Shown here one piece after another: positions 48,136 to 59,300 of a stretch of 64,000 nt of DNA. How positions within the stretch are numbered: position 1 is the stretch's first letter; every line of letters begins with the position of its first letter. The translations under genes and the position numbers were made by a program. The stretch is taken from positions 49,620 through 113,619 of the forward strand of contig JADJVK010000017.1 of NCBI GenBank assembly GCA_016710625.1, given 5' to 3'. Source of the DNA: Saprospiraceae bacterium (lineage in GTDB: Bacteria; Bacteroidota; Bacteroidia; Chitinophagales; Saprospiraceae). Below the pieces are notes generated by a model. The model saw only the letters and a program-made list of their open reading frames with translations. It had not been told where the DNA came from and searched no databases.

Positions 48136-49062
48136 ATGTTATGGAATAAAGTTTGGACATTTTCAAAAGGGTTGGAAGTTTCTCAATTGCAATTGTCTGA
48201 AAAAGAAGTGCTTACTCCTAAAGTAGATGAGTTATTGATTAAGGTGTTTTCCTATGGAGTCAATAGTTTTGATATTTTTTGGTTAAAATCAAATGTATAT
48301 TTTCCCTATGGGTTTGAGTTTTGTGGAGAAGTTATTGAAGTGGGCAATCCTCATTCAAAATTCCAAATCGGAGACATTTTGATTGGAATATCTAATGCAC
48401 AAAAACAAGATCGAAATTGTGCAGAATGGTGCATAGCAAACGAAAACCATTGCATCCATTTACCCAATCACCTAACATTTCAGCAAGGTGCTGCTTTACC
48501 TTTTTCTGGAATAGCAGCATTGCAATTGATTGAGCAAGTGGATTTTACCCATAAAAAAGTATTGATAATTGGTGCAACTGGCGGCATAGGTCATTTATTT
48601 ACCCAGCTGTGTGCCACCAAAACCCAGCAAATAACGGTGGTTTGTAAACCAGCTCATCGAGATTTTTTATCGAAAATAGGTATTCACCATTTTTTAGAAA
48701 ATCAGCATAACCAATGGTCAACCAATGATGAATTTGAATATATAATTGATTTTTCTGGAAAATATTCAACTAAAGAACTGAATCAAAATCTTGCAAAAAA
48801 TGGAATGATCATCACCACTCAACAAAAGAGCAAGGCTGTTTTGGATCAATTTTTTGCCTTTTTCAAGAAACAAAATGTCCAACACTTTCAGTTGGATTAC
48901 TCAGCAGCTCATTTTAAAAAGTTAGCAGAAATGCTCCATCATCGACAAATCCAACCTTATATTTTCCATTCATTCAACCAATTTGATCAATTACCAACTG
49001 CCTACAACGAACTTTCTAAAGGAGGTCTTCAAGGTAAATTGGTGATTAGTTTGGGGTGTTGA
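48136..49062 (+). CDS. Zinc-free MDR-family NAD(P)H oxidoreductase (quinone oxidoreductase-like)
   Basis: 308 residues. A GroES-like N-terminal half is visible (ELLIKVFSYGVNSFDIFWLKSN, 'YPYGFEFCGEVIEVGN'-type block, 'GDILIG'). The Rossmann half has the dinucleotide motif 'KKVLIIGATGGIGHLFTQL'. The C-terminal end 'YNELSKGGLQGKLVISLG' is typical of quinone oxidoreductases. The Cys/His zinc ligands of alcohol dehydrogenases are absent. Members reduce quinones or other unsaturated carbonyls with NADPH. The substrate is unknown. It lies 38 bases after the DUF4956 gene and may be co-transcribed. The reading frame is intact. Confidence 0.85.
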   Translation: MLWNKVWTFSKGLEVSQLQLSEKEVLTPKVDELLIKVFSYGVNSFDIFWLKSNVYFPYGFEFCGEVIEVGNPHSKFQIGDILIGISNAQKQDRNCAEWCIANENHCIHLPNHLTFQQGAALPFSGIAALQLIEQVDFTHKKVLIIGATGGIGHLFTQLCATKTQQITVVCKPAHRDFLSKIGIHHFLENQHNQWSTNDEFEYIIDFSGKYSTKELNQNLAKNGMIITTQQKSKAVLDQFFAFFKKQNVQHFQLDYSAAHFKKLAEMLHHRQIQPYIFHSFNQFDQLPTAYNELSKGGLQGKLVISLGC

Positions 49063-49221
49063 TCTAAAATATATATTAGTAAATGTATTAAATATTGAAA
49101 TAATATGTTGTTAATTTCGCTTTTTTAGGTAGATAATATTTTAAAATAAAATTAAATAAATATTTTGTTTTTAAATTATTTTAAATAAATTGCGAAATAA
49201 ATTAACGAAAACCATTATTTC

Positions 49222-52200
49222 ATGAAGTATATAATTACAAAAAAAAGTACAATCCTATTTTTCCTATTTTTTAATATAATAAATCTCCATGCACAAACAA
49301 ATAATGAGATTTGGAAATTAATAGAAAATAAAAATAGAGCTGAAGCACGAAAAATACTTGAAAAAAAGTTAAATAACAAATCTTATACAATTGATGATTT
49401 TGTAACTTTTCAATTATTAGAAGAATTCAATGGTAAGAATTTAGATTTTAAAAATGTTTACAAACTGATTTCCAAAAACGATAATCCTTATCCTTATATT
49501 TTTGCTTTGTGGGATTCTGAATCATTTGTAGGTTCATATGGAATTAAAAGTACCCAACAATACAATTTAATTGATGAATTAATAAATCAAAACCCTGGAA
49601 ATGGTTCTTTAAGAGCAGCTTCACATTATGTTCATGGATTTCATTTGTTAAAAAAGAATCAAATTAGTGAATTCAGAAATGAATTTATGAAAATGGGGTC
49701 AATTTCTAATTGGCAATTTGTAGGTCCATTTAATAATATTTCTGGAAGTGGGTTTAACAAAAACTATGACCCGATAAATGACCCATCCAATAATACAATT
49801 TTTTTATCTAAAAATAATGCACCGATAAAGTGGTTTACACCAGAAGTTCCATCAAACGAAGGATGGATAAATATTAATAATTTTATATCTACTGGAGATG
49901 CTGGAATTGTTTATGCTCAGACATTTGTAAATAGTCCGAATGAATGTGATGTATATCTTTGTTCGGGATTTGCAGGAAATATTAAAATTTGGGTAAATGA
50001 TAAATTGGTTATTTCAGAACAAGAAGAAAGAATAACTGAACTTGATTCTTATAATGCTTTTTGTCATTTAAATAAAGGCGAAAATAGGATTGTTGTACAA
50101 TCAGGCAGAGATGAAATTGATAATCACAATTTCATCGTGAGAATAACAGATGATAAATATGAACCTTATCCAGGATTAACTTTCGATTCTAAACCAAAGG
50201 AATATAAAAAGAATAAAAGTACTAATTCCGAAGTAAAGATTATTCCCCATTTTGCAGAAGAATTTTTTAAAAATAAAATTAAGATTGAACCAAATAATAT
50301 TACTAACTATATATTATTGAATAAAGTATATATAAGGAATAGAAAACTATTTGAAGCTAGAAAAATATTAGAGCAAGGTTTAAAATTGTATCAAAATGCA
50401 ATATTGAAGGTAGAATTAGGACTATGTTATATTAAGGAAAATAATCAAGTTGGATTATCTGAAATTACTGAATATATTAAAGAAGAAGAAAAGGAATCTA
50501 TAATTTATTATGATTTACTCATAAATGACCTAAAATCAGAGAAAAAAAATCAAGAACTGTTAGATACTATAAATTCAAAAACCAAGATTTTTGGAGAGAG
50601 TGAATCAACTTTTAGTGAATTGATTAATGTTAATATTGCATTAAATGATGTTCCAAAATTAATAAAATTAGTTGAAGAAGCACATCGAAAATACCCCAAT
50701 AGTGAGTTGTTTGCTAATTATATGTATAATATCTATAAAAATGTTGAAAAAGATATAAATGTTGCAACCAGTTTTATGGAAAACTATCTTAGTAATCATT
50801 ATAGTTTTGGGTTGAAAAAATTGTTAATTAGTGATTATTTCCAAAATAATAATTCAAGAAAAGCTTATAATAAATTAAAAGAAAATATTGAAATTTTCCC
50901 ATATGACCCAGAACCAAAACTTGCATTACTTAAAGAATATATTACACAACAAAAATATAATGAAGGGTACGAATTAATAAAATCCCATTGAAGCAAAAAC
51001 CTTATTCGGGGTATTTATATCGAGACAAGGCAAGCATTGAAGAATCAATGAATAAAACTCAAGATGCAATAAATAGTTATAATTTAGCTTTTGAAATATG
51101 ACCCAAATATGTATGAATCAAGAGAGAAGCTTAGAAATTTACAAAAAGAAAAACTTAAGTAAGGAAGTTGAAAAATATAAAATTGACGATTTAATAAAAA
51201 TACTGGAAAAAAATATAAAAAAGGACGATGATGATTATTACTATATTTTAGATGATACAAATATATATTTACATCCAGAAGGTGCAAAAGAAGTAGTACA
51301 TACAGTGGTTCTTAAAATTTTGAACCAAAGAGGAATAGACAGATATAAGGAAACAACTTTAAGTTATAATTCATCTGAAGAATTAATTATTGAAGAATCT
51401 CAATTAATAAAATCAAACGGTAAGAAAACGAATCCTGAAGTTAATCAAAATGAAGTAATTTGGACAGGATTGGAAGTAAATGATATTATATATGTTAAAT
51501 ATAGGTTGAAATCATATTTATATGGGAAATTTGCGAGAGAATTTTATGATTCATTCGTTTTTACAAATGATATTCCAACTGAAATTTCGAGATATACATT
51601 AATATTACCTAAAGATAAACCAATCTTTTATAAAACTCTGAATGGAGTTTTAGAACCGGCAATAAGTGAATTTGAGGATTATAAATATTATCAATGGGAG
51701 TTGATTAACTCGAAAGTGATTAAAGATGAGCCATTTATGCCTCCGTTTTCAGATATTGGGTTGTCATTACATTTGTCAACTATGAAGGATTGGAGTGAAA
51801 TTGCAGAATGGTATAGTGATTTAGTTTATTCTAAAATATCAGATAATAATGATTATGTAGTTCAAGAAGTTTATTCAAAAATTTTTAATGATAAGAAAAA
51901 TCTAAATTCTAGTGAAAAGGCAAAATTAATTTATGATTATATAGTTGAAAATATAAGTTATAGTTCTGTATCCTTTAGACAAAGTGGAATAATACCACAA
52001 AAAGCATCAAAGACAATAAATACAAGACTTGGTGATTGTAAAGATATATCAACATTGTTTGTTTCATTAGCTAATCTTTGTGGGCTAAAAGCAAATTTGG
52101 TACTAGTAAGTACTAGAGAAAATGGTTTGAAAGGAATGAATTTGCCATCTTTTAATTTTAATCATTGTATAGTAAAATATTTTGATGAAAATCAAAATGA

Positions 52201-52990
52201 AAATTATTTAGAATTGACTGATAGGGATTTACCATTTAAAAGTTTACCAATTGGCCTTTATCAAGCCCTATCTTTAACTATACCCTCAAAAAATGAGAAT
52301 TCTCAAAAATCTGATTTAGTTAACTTAACAAATTCGAATAAGTTAGTAGATAAATCTAAGTGTTTAACATCATTGAATATTGATGGGAATGAAATGCAAA
52401 TAAGTAGGTCATTAGTAAAATATGGAAATGGGGTATCTAATACAAGAAACACTTATAAATCAATGAGTAGTGAAAATATTACAAAGAAAATGCAAGAAGA
52501 AGTTAGCTCAAGATTTTCAAACCCTATAAAACTAAAAAAAGTAGATATTTTAGGAATTGATAAATTGGTTGACTCAGTTGTAATTAATCAAGAATTTAGT
52601 GTAACAAATGAGGTTAAAAAAATAGGTAACTTATTTGCTTTTTCAATACCTTTTCAAGAACAAATTTTTAATTCTACTGCAATAAATATCCCTGTAAGAA
52701 ATTATGACTTTGAATATTGGAATTATGAGAATATTGATGAATATGAAAATGAAATTGTAGTAAATCTCCCAAATGAAAGATCTTTTGTTGATATCCCTAG
52801 CAATGAAACATTTAATTTCAATAATATCAATTATTCTATATCATATACTAAAGTTTCAAAGAATAAGTTAGTTATTAAAAGAAATGCTCAGATTAATAGA
52901 AATAATATTAAAGCTACTGATTATAATAATTTTAAAACCTTTGTTTCTAAAATTTTAGAAGTTGAAGGTGCTTATTTAACGTTTAAATAA
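49222..52990 (+). CDS. Large TPR + DUF3857 + transglutaminase-like exported protein (about three frameshifts)
   Basis: About 1,256 residues after correction. Signal peptide 'STILFFLFFNIINLHAQ' leads into a helical region, then a carbohydrate-binding-like beta domain ('WQFVGPFNNISGSGFNKNY', 'VYLCSGFAGNIKIWVNDKLVI', 'ENRIVVQSG'). TPR units follow ('NYILLNKVYIRNRKLFEARKILEQGL', 'PKLALLKEYITQQKYNEGYEL'). After a broken stretch at 50985-51165 comes DUF3857 (YRETTLSYN-like, 'VWTGLEVNDIIYVKYRLKSY') and a transglutaminase-like core with Cys in 'RLGDCKDISTLFVSLA', His in 'FNFNHCIV' and Asp in 'LELTDRDLP'. The intact triad suggests a protease or cross-linking activity in the periplasm. The breaks sit within A-rich runs; one piece between them, 'KPYSGYLYRDKASIEESMNKTQDAINSYNLAFE', is a further TPR unit. 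Confidence 0.78.
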
Positions 52991-52996
52991 CTCTAA

Positions 52997-53527
52997 ATGT
53001 ACGACAATAATCAAATTTTAGATATTGATATATTTGAGGATGAAAATAAAATTGATATTGAACTTCTATCTACTCAAAAATTCATTCTTTTATCAATATT
53101 AACTTTTGGGATTTATCAGGTTTGGTGGAATTATAAATCTTGGAAATTTCTTAAACAAACCTATAATTTAGATGTAAATCCTGTTCTCCGTGCAATATTT
53201 GGGGTATTATTTATATATGATTTGTTTAAAATTATTAATGAAAAAGCAGTAAATGATTTTGGATATTCAAAAAAATATTCAAGTGGGCTTTTATATATTA
53301 TTGTACTCTTCCTAAACTTGTGTTCAAGAATTGATTCAATTAGTCTGATAAGTATATTTTCTTTTATTGGATATATACTACCTTATCAATCATTAAATTA
53401 TATAAAGGAGCATTTGGAAGTTTACAATGCAAAATATATTAATGGTTTTAATAATCGACAAATAATATTAATTGCAATTGGCTCATTATTATGGATTTCC
53501 ATTTTATACAATATGTTAGAAGTTTAA
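52997..53527 (+). CDS. DUF4234-like small membrane protein
   Basis: 176 residues. An acidic N-terminus (ILDIDIFEDENKIDIEL) precedes 'STQKFILLSILTFGIYQVWWNYKSWKFLK', the characteristic DUF4234 opening. Three or four membrane segments follow (FGVLFIYDLF, LLYIIVLFLNLC, SLISIFSFIGYIL, IILIAIGSLLWISILY). It starts six bases after the transglutaminase-like gene and probably shares its transcript. Function is unknown; the family is common as a free-standing inner-membrane protein in many phyla. Confidence 0.7.
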   Translation: MYDNNQILDIDIFEDENKIDIELLSTQKFILLSILTFGIYQVWWNYKSWKFLKQTYNLDVNPVLRAIFGVLFIYDLFKIINEKAVNDFGYSKKYSSGLLYIIVLFLNLCSRIDSISLISIFSFIGYILPYQSLNYIKEHLEVYNAKYINGFNNRQIILIAIGSLLWISILYNMLEV

Positions 53528-53805
53528 TCTCAAAAATTATTTTCAGATAATTTATCTTTTGATTAAAAATTGTTTTGAAATTTAAATACAAAATATATTA
53601 CTGTTTCAAAAATGTACCTTTTTGTAAAATTCTTCCATTGTTGTCCACAATAATAGAAGAAATGAGATTTGAATTTTCATATTTTTTAGTTTTGTTGTTA
53701 ATTAATCTATTGTAAACGAATAAGTTATTATATATGCTGCTTATTAAATTAATTATATTAAACTTTCCCCCTTTATATTAGTTTATACAATAAATCTTTT
53801 TTGTT
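53528..53805. other. Intergenic gap with a possible gene relic on the minus strand
   Basis: 278 bases without an intact gene. On the minus strand from about 53777 down to 53611 an open frame without a start codon reads '...NLFVYNRLINNKTKKYE', then 'IIVDNNGRILQKG', then a stop. The second piece resembles the 'D.nGr.lq.g' turn found in T9SS tails and secreted repeats. It could be a gene remnant or chance in AT-rich DNA. Confidence 0.3.
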
Positions 53806-54693
53806 TTGAAAAGAAATTCTTTCATAAAATTAATGGGTGTCGTGCCCTTTTTGCCATATATGTCATCTATCAACGAATTAGATAAGTTGCAAGCTGAATT
53901 GCCACTGACATCTAAAATGCCAATTTTGTTTTTGGGTCATGGAAGTCCGATGAATGCGATTGAAGAAAATGAGTTTGTTGTTGGCTTTAGAAACGTGGCT
54001 AAAAAATTGCCAAAGCCGAAAGCAATTCTTTGTGTTTCAGCTCATTATTATACCAATGGCACTAAAGTTACTGCAATGGCAAAGCCAAAAACCATTCATG
54101 ATTTTGGTGGTTTTCCAAAAGCTCTGTACGATGAGCAATACCCTGCTCCTGGCGATCCGAAGCTGGCTGGAGAAACAAAAGATTTGTTGAAACCTACTCC
54201 TGTAGCATTGGATGAATCTTGGGGTTTGGATCATGGAGCTTGGACAGTGATAAAACACCTATATCCAAAGGCTGATGTGCCTGTCATTCAGCTAAGTATA
54301 GATTATAATAAATCGCCAGAGCAACACTTTGAATTAGCAAAACAATTAAAAAATCTAAGAAATAAAGGAATTTTAATTATTGGAAGTGGAAATATAATTC
54401 ACAACCTTGGTTTGGTAGATTTTGCTAATATGCATAAAGATAATTATGGATATGATTGGGCAATTGAAGCCAATAATTTATTTCATAAAAGATTGTTAGA
54501 CAATGATTTGGCTGGGCTGGTAGCTTATGGAAAACTTGGAAAAGCTTTCCAACTGGCAGTGCCTACACCAGACCATTATTTACCACTAATCTATACTTTG
54601 GGGCTTAAAGATAAAAATGAAAAAGTGGAACTGTTTAACGACAAATTGTTAGCTGGGTCTTTGAGTATGACATCAATTAAGATTAGTGCTTAG
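53806..54693 (+). CDS. ygiD: Extradiol ring-cleavage dioxygenase, 4,5-DOPA dioxygenase (YgiD) family
   Basis: 295 residues. The TTG at 53806 is taken as start because it gives a short hydrophobic leader 'MKRNSFIKLMGVVPFLPYM'. Family landmarks are 'MPILFLGHGSPMNAIEENEFVVGFRNVAKKLPKPKAILCVSAHYY', 'HDFGGFPKALYDEQYPAPGDP', 'GLDHGAWTVIKHLYP', 'GSGNIIHNLG' and 'PTPDHYLPLIYTLG'. The His residues in 'GHGSP', 'SAHYY' and 'LDHGAW' are the metal-site candidates. Relatives open catechol rings such as DOPA; the true substrate is often unknown. It overlaps the convergent TPR gene by 11 bases. Confidence 0.9.
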   Translation: MKRNSFIKLMGVVPFLPYMSSINELDKLQAELPLTSKMPILFLGHGSPMNAIEENEFVVGFRNVAKKLPKPKAILCVSAHYYTNGTKVTAMAKPKTIHDFGGFPKALYDEQYPAPGDPKLAGETKDLLKPTPVALDESWGLDHGAWTVIKHLYPKADVPVIQLSIDYNKSPEQHFELAKQLKNLRNKGILIIGSGNIIHNLGLVDFANMHKDNYGYDWAIEANNLFHKRLLDNDLAGLVAYGKLGKAFQLAVPTPDHYLPLIYTLGLKDKNEKVELFNDKLLAGSLSMTSIKISA

Positions 54694-55324
54694 TTTTAGC
54701 TAATTTTTGGACAAGCTTTAAGGCGGAACTATCATTTGGTGCAGTTTCTAAATGTCGATTCAAATACTTCTCTGCCAATGAAGTATCCCCAAGATTCATA
54801 TAGTTTTGGGCTTTTATCCAGTTGTTTTGGGAACAATAAACGACATCTGAATAGTGATTAGCTTTTTTCAAATAATTTAAGGAAGATTTATAATCGTTTG
54901 TTTCCAAAGCTATTGCAGCTAAAATCGAATACACTTGTCCCAAAGCTGTGCTATTAAATTGGATGGCAAGATCACAGTCTTTTTTTGCCTCTGTAAAAAG
55001 CTTTAGCTTCAAATAAAGGCTTGCCCTTCCTGCATAGGCGTTCCCATAATTTGGTGCTAGCTGGATGGATTGATTAAATTCGAAGATGGAGGAGTCGAGT
55101 TGTCCATACTCTCTGTAGCAAATCCCCAACATTCGATGATGTTCAGCATTTTGTGGAAATTTTTTTGACAAAGCTTTATAATGTTCAATGGCTTGCTTTT
55201 TGTTTTCGAGGTAGTAGTCAACGGTATCTATGGATTGATAAATATTCTTTTTTTTAATGGAACAAGCAATGAAAATAATGATAACATATGAAATAAGTAA
55301 TATATGTATAAACCTCTTAATCAT
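54683..55324 (-). CDS. TPR lipoprotein
   Basis: 213 residues with lipoprotein signal 'MIKRFIHILLISYVIIIFIAC'. At least four TPR units are visible: 'EHYKALSKKFPQNAEHHRMLGICYREYGQLDSSIFEFNQSI', 'NAYAGRASLYLKLKLFTEAKKDCDLAI', 'VYSILAAIALETNDYKSSLNYLKKA' and 'IKAQNYMNLGDTSLAEKYLNRHL'. This points to a protein-binding scaffold at the membrane. Its start overlaps the end of the broken gene upstream by eight bases. No partner can be named. Confidence 0.8.
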   Translation of the reverse strand: MIKRFIHILLISYVIIIFIACSIKKKNIYQSIDTVDYYLENKKQAIEHYKALSKKFPQNAEHHRMLGICYREYGQLDSSIFEFNQSIQLAPNYGNAYAGRASLYLKLKLFTEAKKDCDLAIQFNSTALGQVYSILAAIALETNDYKSSLNYLKKANHYSDVVYCSQNNWIKAQNYMNLGDTSLAEKYLNRHLETAPNDSSALKLVQKLAKTKH

Positions 55325-56192
55325 TGTATTTTAGAAATGGATAGGACAACCTGACAAAAAATAAATGCTTTTCGAATTCGTCTCTTTTGTCTTTTTTGAA
55401 AACTAGATTATAAGCATAACCGGCTGAAAATATATTCCAACTTAAACCTATCTCAGGCCTGTAATAACCATAATATTCGTTTGTTTTGTTTAAATTTATA
55501 TACCCAAATTTAGTAATATCTATATAAATTGGTGCAGATAATTTAAATAAACTGATACTAACATCTGTCTGATTTTGTGATTTAAATATCAATTTAAATA
55601 GAACGTTTAATTATCAAATTTTGCCAGTAAAATTAAGTGATTTTTAAAAAACTTAGCATTATTTGGATAATAGGTTCAAAATTGCAAGATTGATTCCGAG
55701 CCAATTATTTTTACCAAATTGACTAGAAATACCGAATGAAAATCCATTACGTTCTTGTTTATATCCTATTTTTTTTAATAAATCTACTTCTTTTTTATAC
55801 ATAGATTTATCTTTCATCATAATTAAAAAATCTAATTTTTCCTTCCTATATCTACCAGAACATTCATTACAATCATTAATTGCTAAATCAAAATAATATA
55901 AAGTTGAATCTAAAAATAATTTACACAATTCAGGTTTAAAATTATTTTTTTCTGCTTCCAAGAATAGTCTTGAATATTCGTAACCAATTCTAACATCCAA
56001 ATAAGACTATAACTTCAAGATTTAAATTTATAATTTTGCTTTAGAGACTTTAAATTGGAGAAATCTGGATTTTTTATCAAATTTTTTAAAAACGGAATAA
56101 ATGTTTTCAAATCCTAATTTTATATGGAACTTATTGTCCATTAAGTTGTAAAGAAAAGATAAAGCAAAAAGTAAAATTGAATGCTATTTCAT
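55317..56192 (-). pseudogene. Broken secreted / barrel-like protein, several lesions
   Basis: Coding-like pieces in different frames line up on the minus strand. An ATG at 56190-56192 is followed by AAA, a TAG at 56184-56186, and then in the same frame 'HSILLFALSFLYN' (signal-peptide-like) and 'HIKLGFENIYSVFKKFDKKSRF'. After a stop near 56029, 'VRIGYEYSRLFLEAEKNNF', 'LDSTLYYFDLAINDCNECSGRYRKEK' and 'GFSFGISSQFGKNNWLGINLAIL' follow. Beyond 55659 'AKFFKNHLILLAKFDN' continues in another frame into 'IFKSQNQTDVSISLF', and the end is 'YYRPEIGLSWNIFSAGYAYNL' and 'HLFFVRLSYPFL', which is barrel-like. At least one nonsense codon and three frame changes are needed. It may be a true pseudogene. Function is unknown. 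Confidence 0.55.
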
Positions 56193-56250
56193 TTTGATTA
56201 TAAGGTTAATTTTAAACAAATGTACAAATTGATTTACAAATTCCAAAAAA

Positions 56251-56280
56251 ATAAGCCTTGGGAGCAATCCCAAGGCTTAT
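56251..56280 (-). terminator. Strong intrinsic terminator of the VPS10/BNR gene
   Basis: A perfect 13-base-pair stem (ATAAGCCTTGGGA with TCCCAAGGCTTAT) around four bases (GCAA on the plus strand), followed by TTTTTT on the minus strand. Confidence 0.92.
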
Positions 56281-56303
56281 CGGTTTATAAAAATCAAATA
56301 AGA

Positions 56304-59300
56304 TTACCAATTTGGCCATCTACCTGGTGAAAAAGGTGCTTTTTTCATATCTAGCTCTTTTTCAATGCCTTGTACTTTTTCATGTATTGTTTTCAATGTA
56401 CTCAGTGATTGCTTGAATTGCTTACTAGCTATATCGAAAGAGGATTTGTAAGTCGTAGGTATATTAGCTGTTGAATTCCATATTGAATAAATTGCACCAT
56501 AAATTCTATCGCTAACAGAGGTATTTGTTTCGAATTCTCTTTTTGATTTTGTACCATCTCCAAATAGTTCTAATTTCAATTTATCTAATTGGTTGTCAGC
56601 ATTATAAGCTTGTTTTAAAAGCTCTTTTGTAGGTGCTGGCATATCTAAAATAGCTAAATTTATATTCTTCAATCTATTCTCAAGGTTTGCTACCACATCC
56701 TCTGTAGCCGACATTTCTTTTCTAATATCGGTCAATTTCTTGTAGAAAGCTTCATTTTCATTCATGTTATCTGCTGGTAAAGTAGTGTTGTTTAACATTT
56801 TGCAACTAAAAGAAACTGGACCTGCCAATGTGGTTAGTTCCCCATCTTGATATTTGTGTAAAGTAACATTGTAGGTGCCAGGCAACACAAGATATCCTTG
56901 CTCTTCGCTTCCAAATAATTGATCAGGACCTGGAGTATATCTTTGATTCACAGGTGCCGCTGAATTGGTTCTGAAATTCCAATGAATTCTTTGAATCCCT
57001 TTCTTTGCAGCAGTTTTGATATGTCGAACGACATCTCCATTGCTATCAGTGATTGTGAATAATAAATAGGGATCTGGTTGGTTATCTTCCAATCTCAATG
57101 AATCTATTGATGGATAATACACCTTTTCTCCTTTGTCATATTTAGCTTTTTCTGCTTCAGTTCTGATATCTTTTAATTTTTTAATTTCATCTTTTACATA
57201 GTAAGTGAAAACCACACCCGGCTTTGGATTAGGCACATTGTAATAGCTTGATCCCAAATGCCCTTTATCTCTTAATCCCAATGGCATACTTTCAATATAC
57301 ATCAAACCTTCTTTCACTGGCAATATCATTGCAGCAGTATTCACATCTTCTTTTTTGAATTTTCTTAAAGCACTGTAATCGTTCAATATATAAAATCCTC
57401 TACCAAAAGTCGCCAAAACCAAGTCGTTTTCTCTCCTTTGTATTTCGATATCTCTTACTGCAACTGTTGGCAAGCCTGCTTTTAATTGAATCCAATTTTC
57501 ACCACCATTATTTGAAAAATAGCATCCAAATTCAGTACCCACGAATAATAAATTTGCATCAATATGATCTTCAGCGATGGAATAAACGCTACCTCTTACG
57601 GGTAAATTATTTTGAATTGCTGACCATGATTTTCCACCATCTGTAGTTTTGAAAATATATGGTTTAAAGTCGCCATATCGGTGGTGATTGAAGCAAGCAT
57701 AAGCTGTGTTTTTGTCATGAAGTGATGCAATTATCTGATGCACATAGCTTTGTGAAGGAGCTCCTGAGATATTATCAATTTTTGTCCAGTTTTTTCCACC
57801 ATCCGTTGTCACCTGAATTAAGCCATCATCCGTTCCTACCCAAAGTACATTTTGATCTAATTTGGATTCAGCAATGGTCGTAGTTTGTCCGTAAATATCC
57901 GTACTACCATTTTTTGCAATTGCATCCACAGACCATATTTTGCCCATTACTTCGATTTTGTTTCTATCGATTTGTCTAGTCAAATCCGGGCTAATCGCTT
58001 TCCAAGTATTGCCTTTATCATCTGTTCTGAAAACCTTATTGGCTCCAAAATACAATCTAGAATTATCAAATTGGCTAATCAATAAAGGAGCATCCCAGTT
58101 CCATCTTAATGCAGCTTCTCCTTCCCCTTCAATGGGTTTGATGAAAACACCTTCTCCACTTTTTCTGTCAAATCTGTTCAATCCACCATATTGGCTTTGA
58201 GCATAAATGATGTCAGGATTGCTTTGATCAACTTGAGTTTCAAAGCCATCTCCAGTGGATGTAACATACCAATCCGCATTTGTTACACCATTTGCAGATA
58301 TTGATCTACTCGGTCCACCCAAACTGAAATTATCTTGAGTTCCGCCATGAACATGATAAAAGGGATAAGCATTATCTGTAGCAACTTTATAGAATTGAGT
58401 AACTGGTAAATTTGATTTAAATTCCCAAGTTTTTGCATGGTCATAAGTTTCATAAACGCCTCCATCACAACCTACTAATAGATGATTTCCATCACTTGGA
58501 TCCACCCAAATACAGTGATTATCAATATGTTTGTTAATCTCCCCTAAGTTGCTAACGGTTTTCCCACCATCATAGCTCACTTTATAATAGGTATCGGTGA
58601 TATAAATTTTATTCACATCGATTGGGTCACATTCGATTTCTTGATAATAATTTCCAGAAGTGAAAAACCCATTTCTTTTCTCCCAGCTGCTACCTTTGTC
58701 TGTTGATCTATAAATGCCTCCTTTGTCATTTTGCCCTTCCACAACTGTGTAAAGCACATCAGGATTGACTTTGCTAATTGCTAATCCCATCCTGCCTAAA
58801 TCACCACTAGGCAGTCCACCTTCCAATTTCTTCCAAGTAGCACCAGCATCAGTCGTTTTATAGATTGCAGTTTCAGGACCACCTCCGATATAAGTAAACA
58901 CTTTTCTCATCCTTTGGTGAAAAGCAGCATACAAAATTTTTGGATTTCTTGGGTCCATCACTAAGTCATTACAGCCAGTGTAGACACTAACGGATTTAAT
59001 GCAAGTCCATGTTTTTCCACCATCAGTTGATTTGTAAACACCTCTTTCGCCCCCTTCATTCCAAACTGGACCATAGGCACCAACATATATGGTGTTTGCA
59101 TCCGTTGGATCCACAATGATTTCAGAAATATGCTCAGAGTTTTTCAACCCCATATTATTCCAAGTCTTTCCGCCATCTTCACTTTTATATACGCCATCCC
59201 CGTAGGCAACAGACCTTTGGTTATTATTTTCACCTGAGCCCACCCAAACTGTGCTGGGATTGTTCGGGTCTAAAGACACACAACCAATGGAGTAGGAGCC

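Noticed and set aside
53611..53687. Small peptide on the minus strand starting MKIQISFLLLLW
   Set aside because: It is only 24 codons in AT-rich DNA, without a ribosome site; another frame over the same bases looks more like a gene relic.
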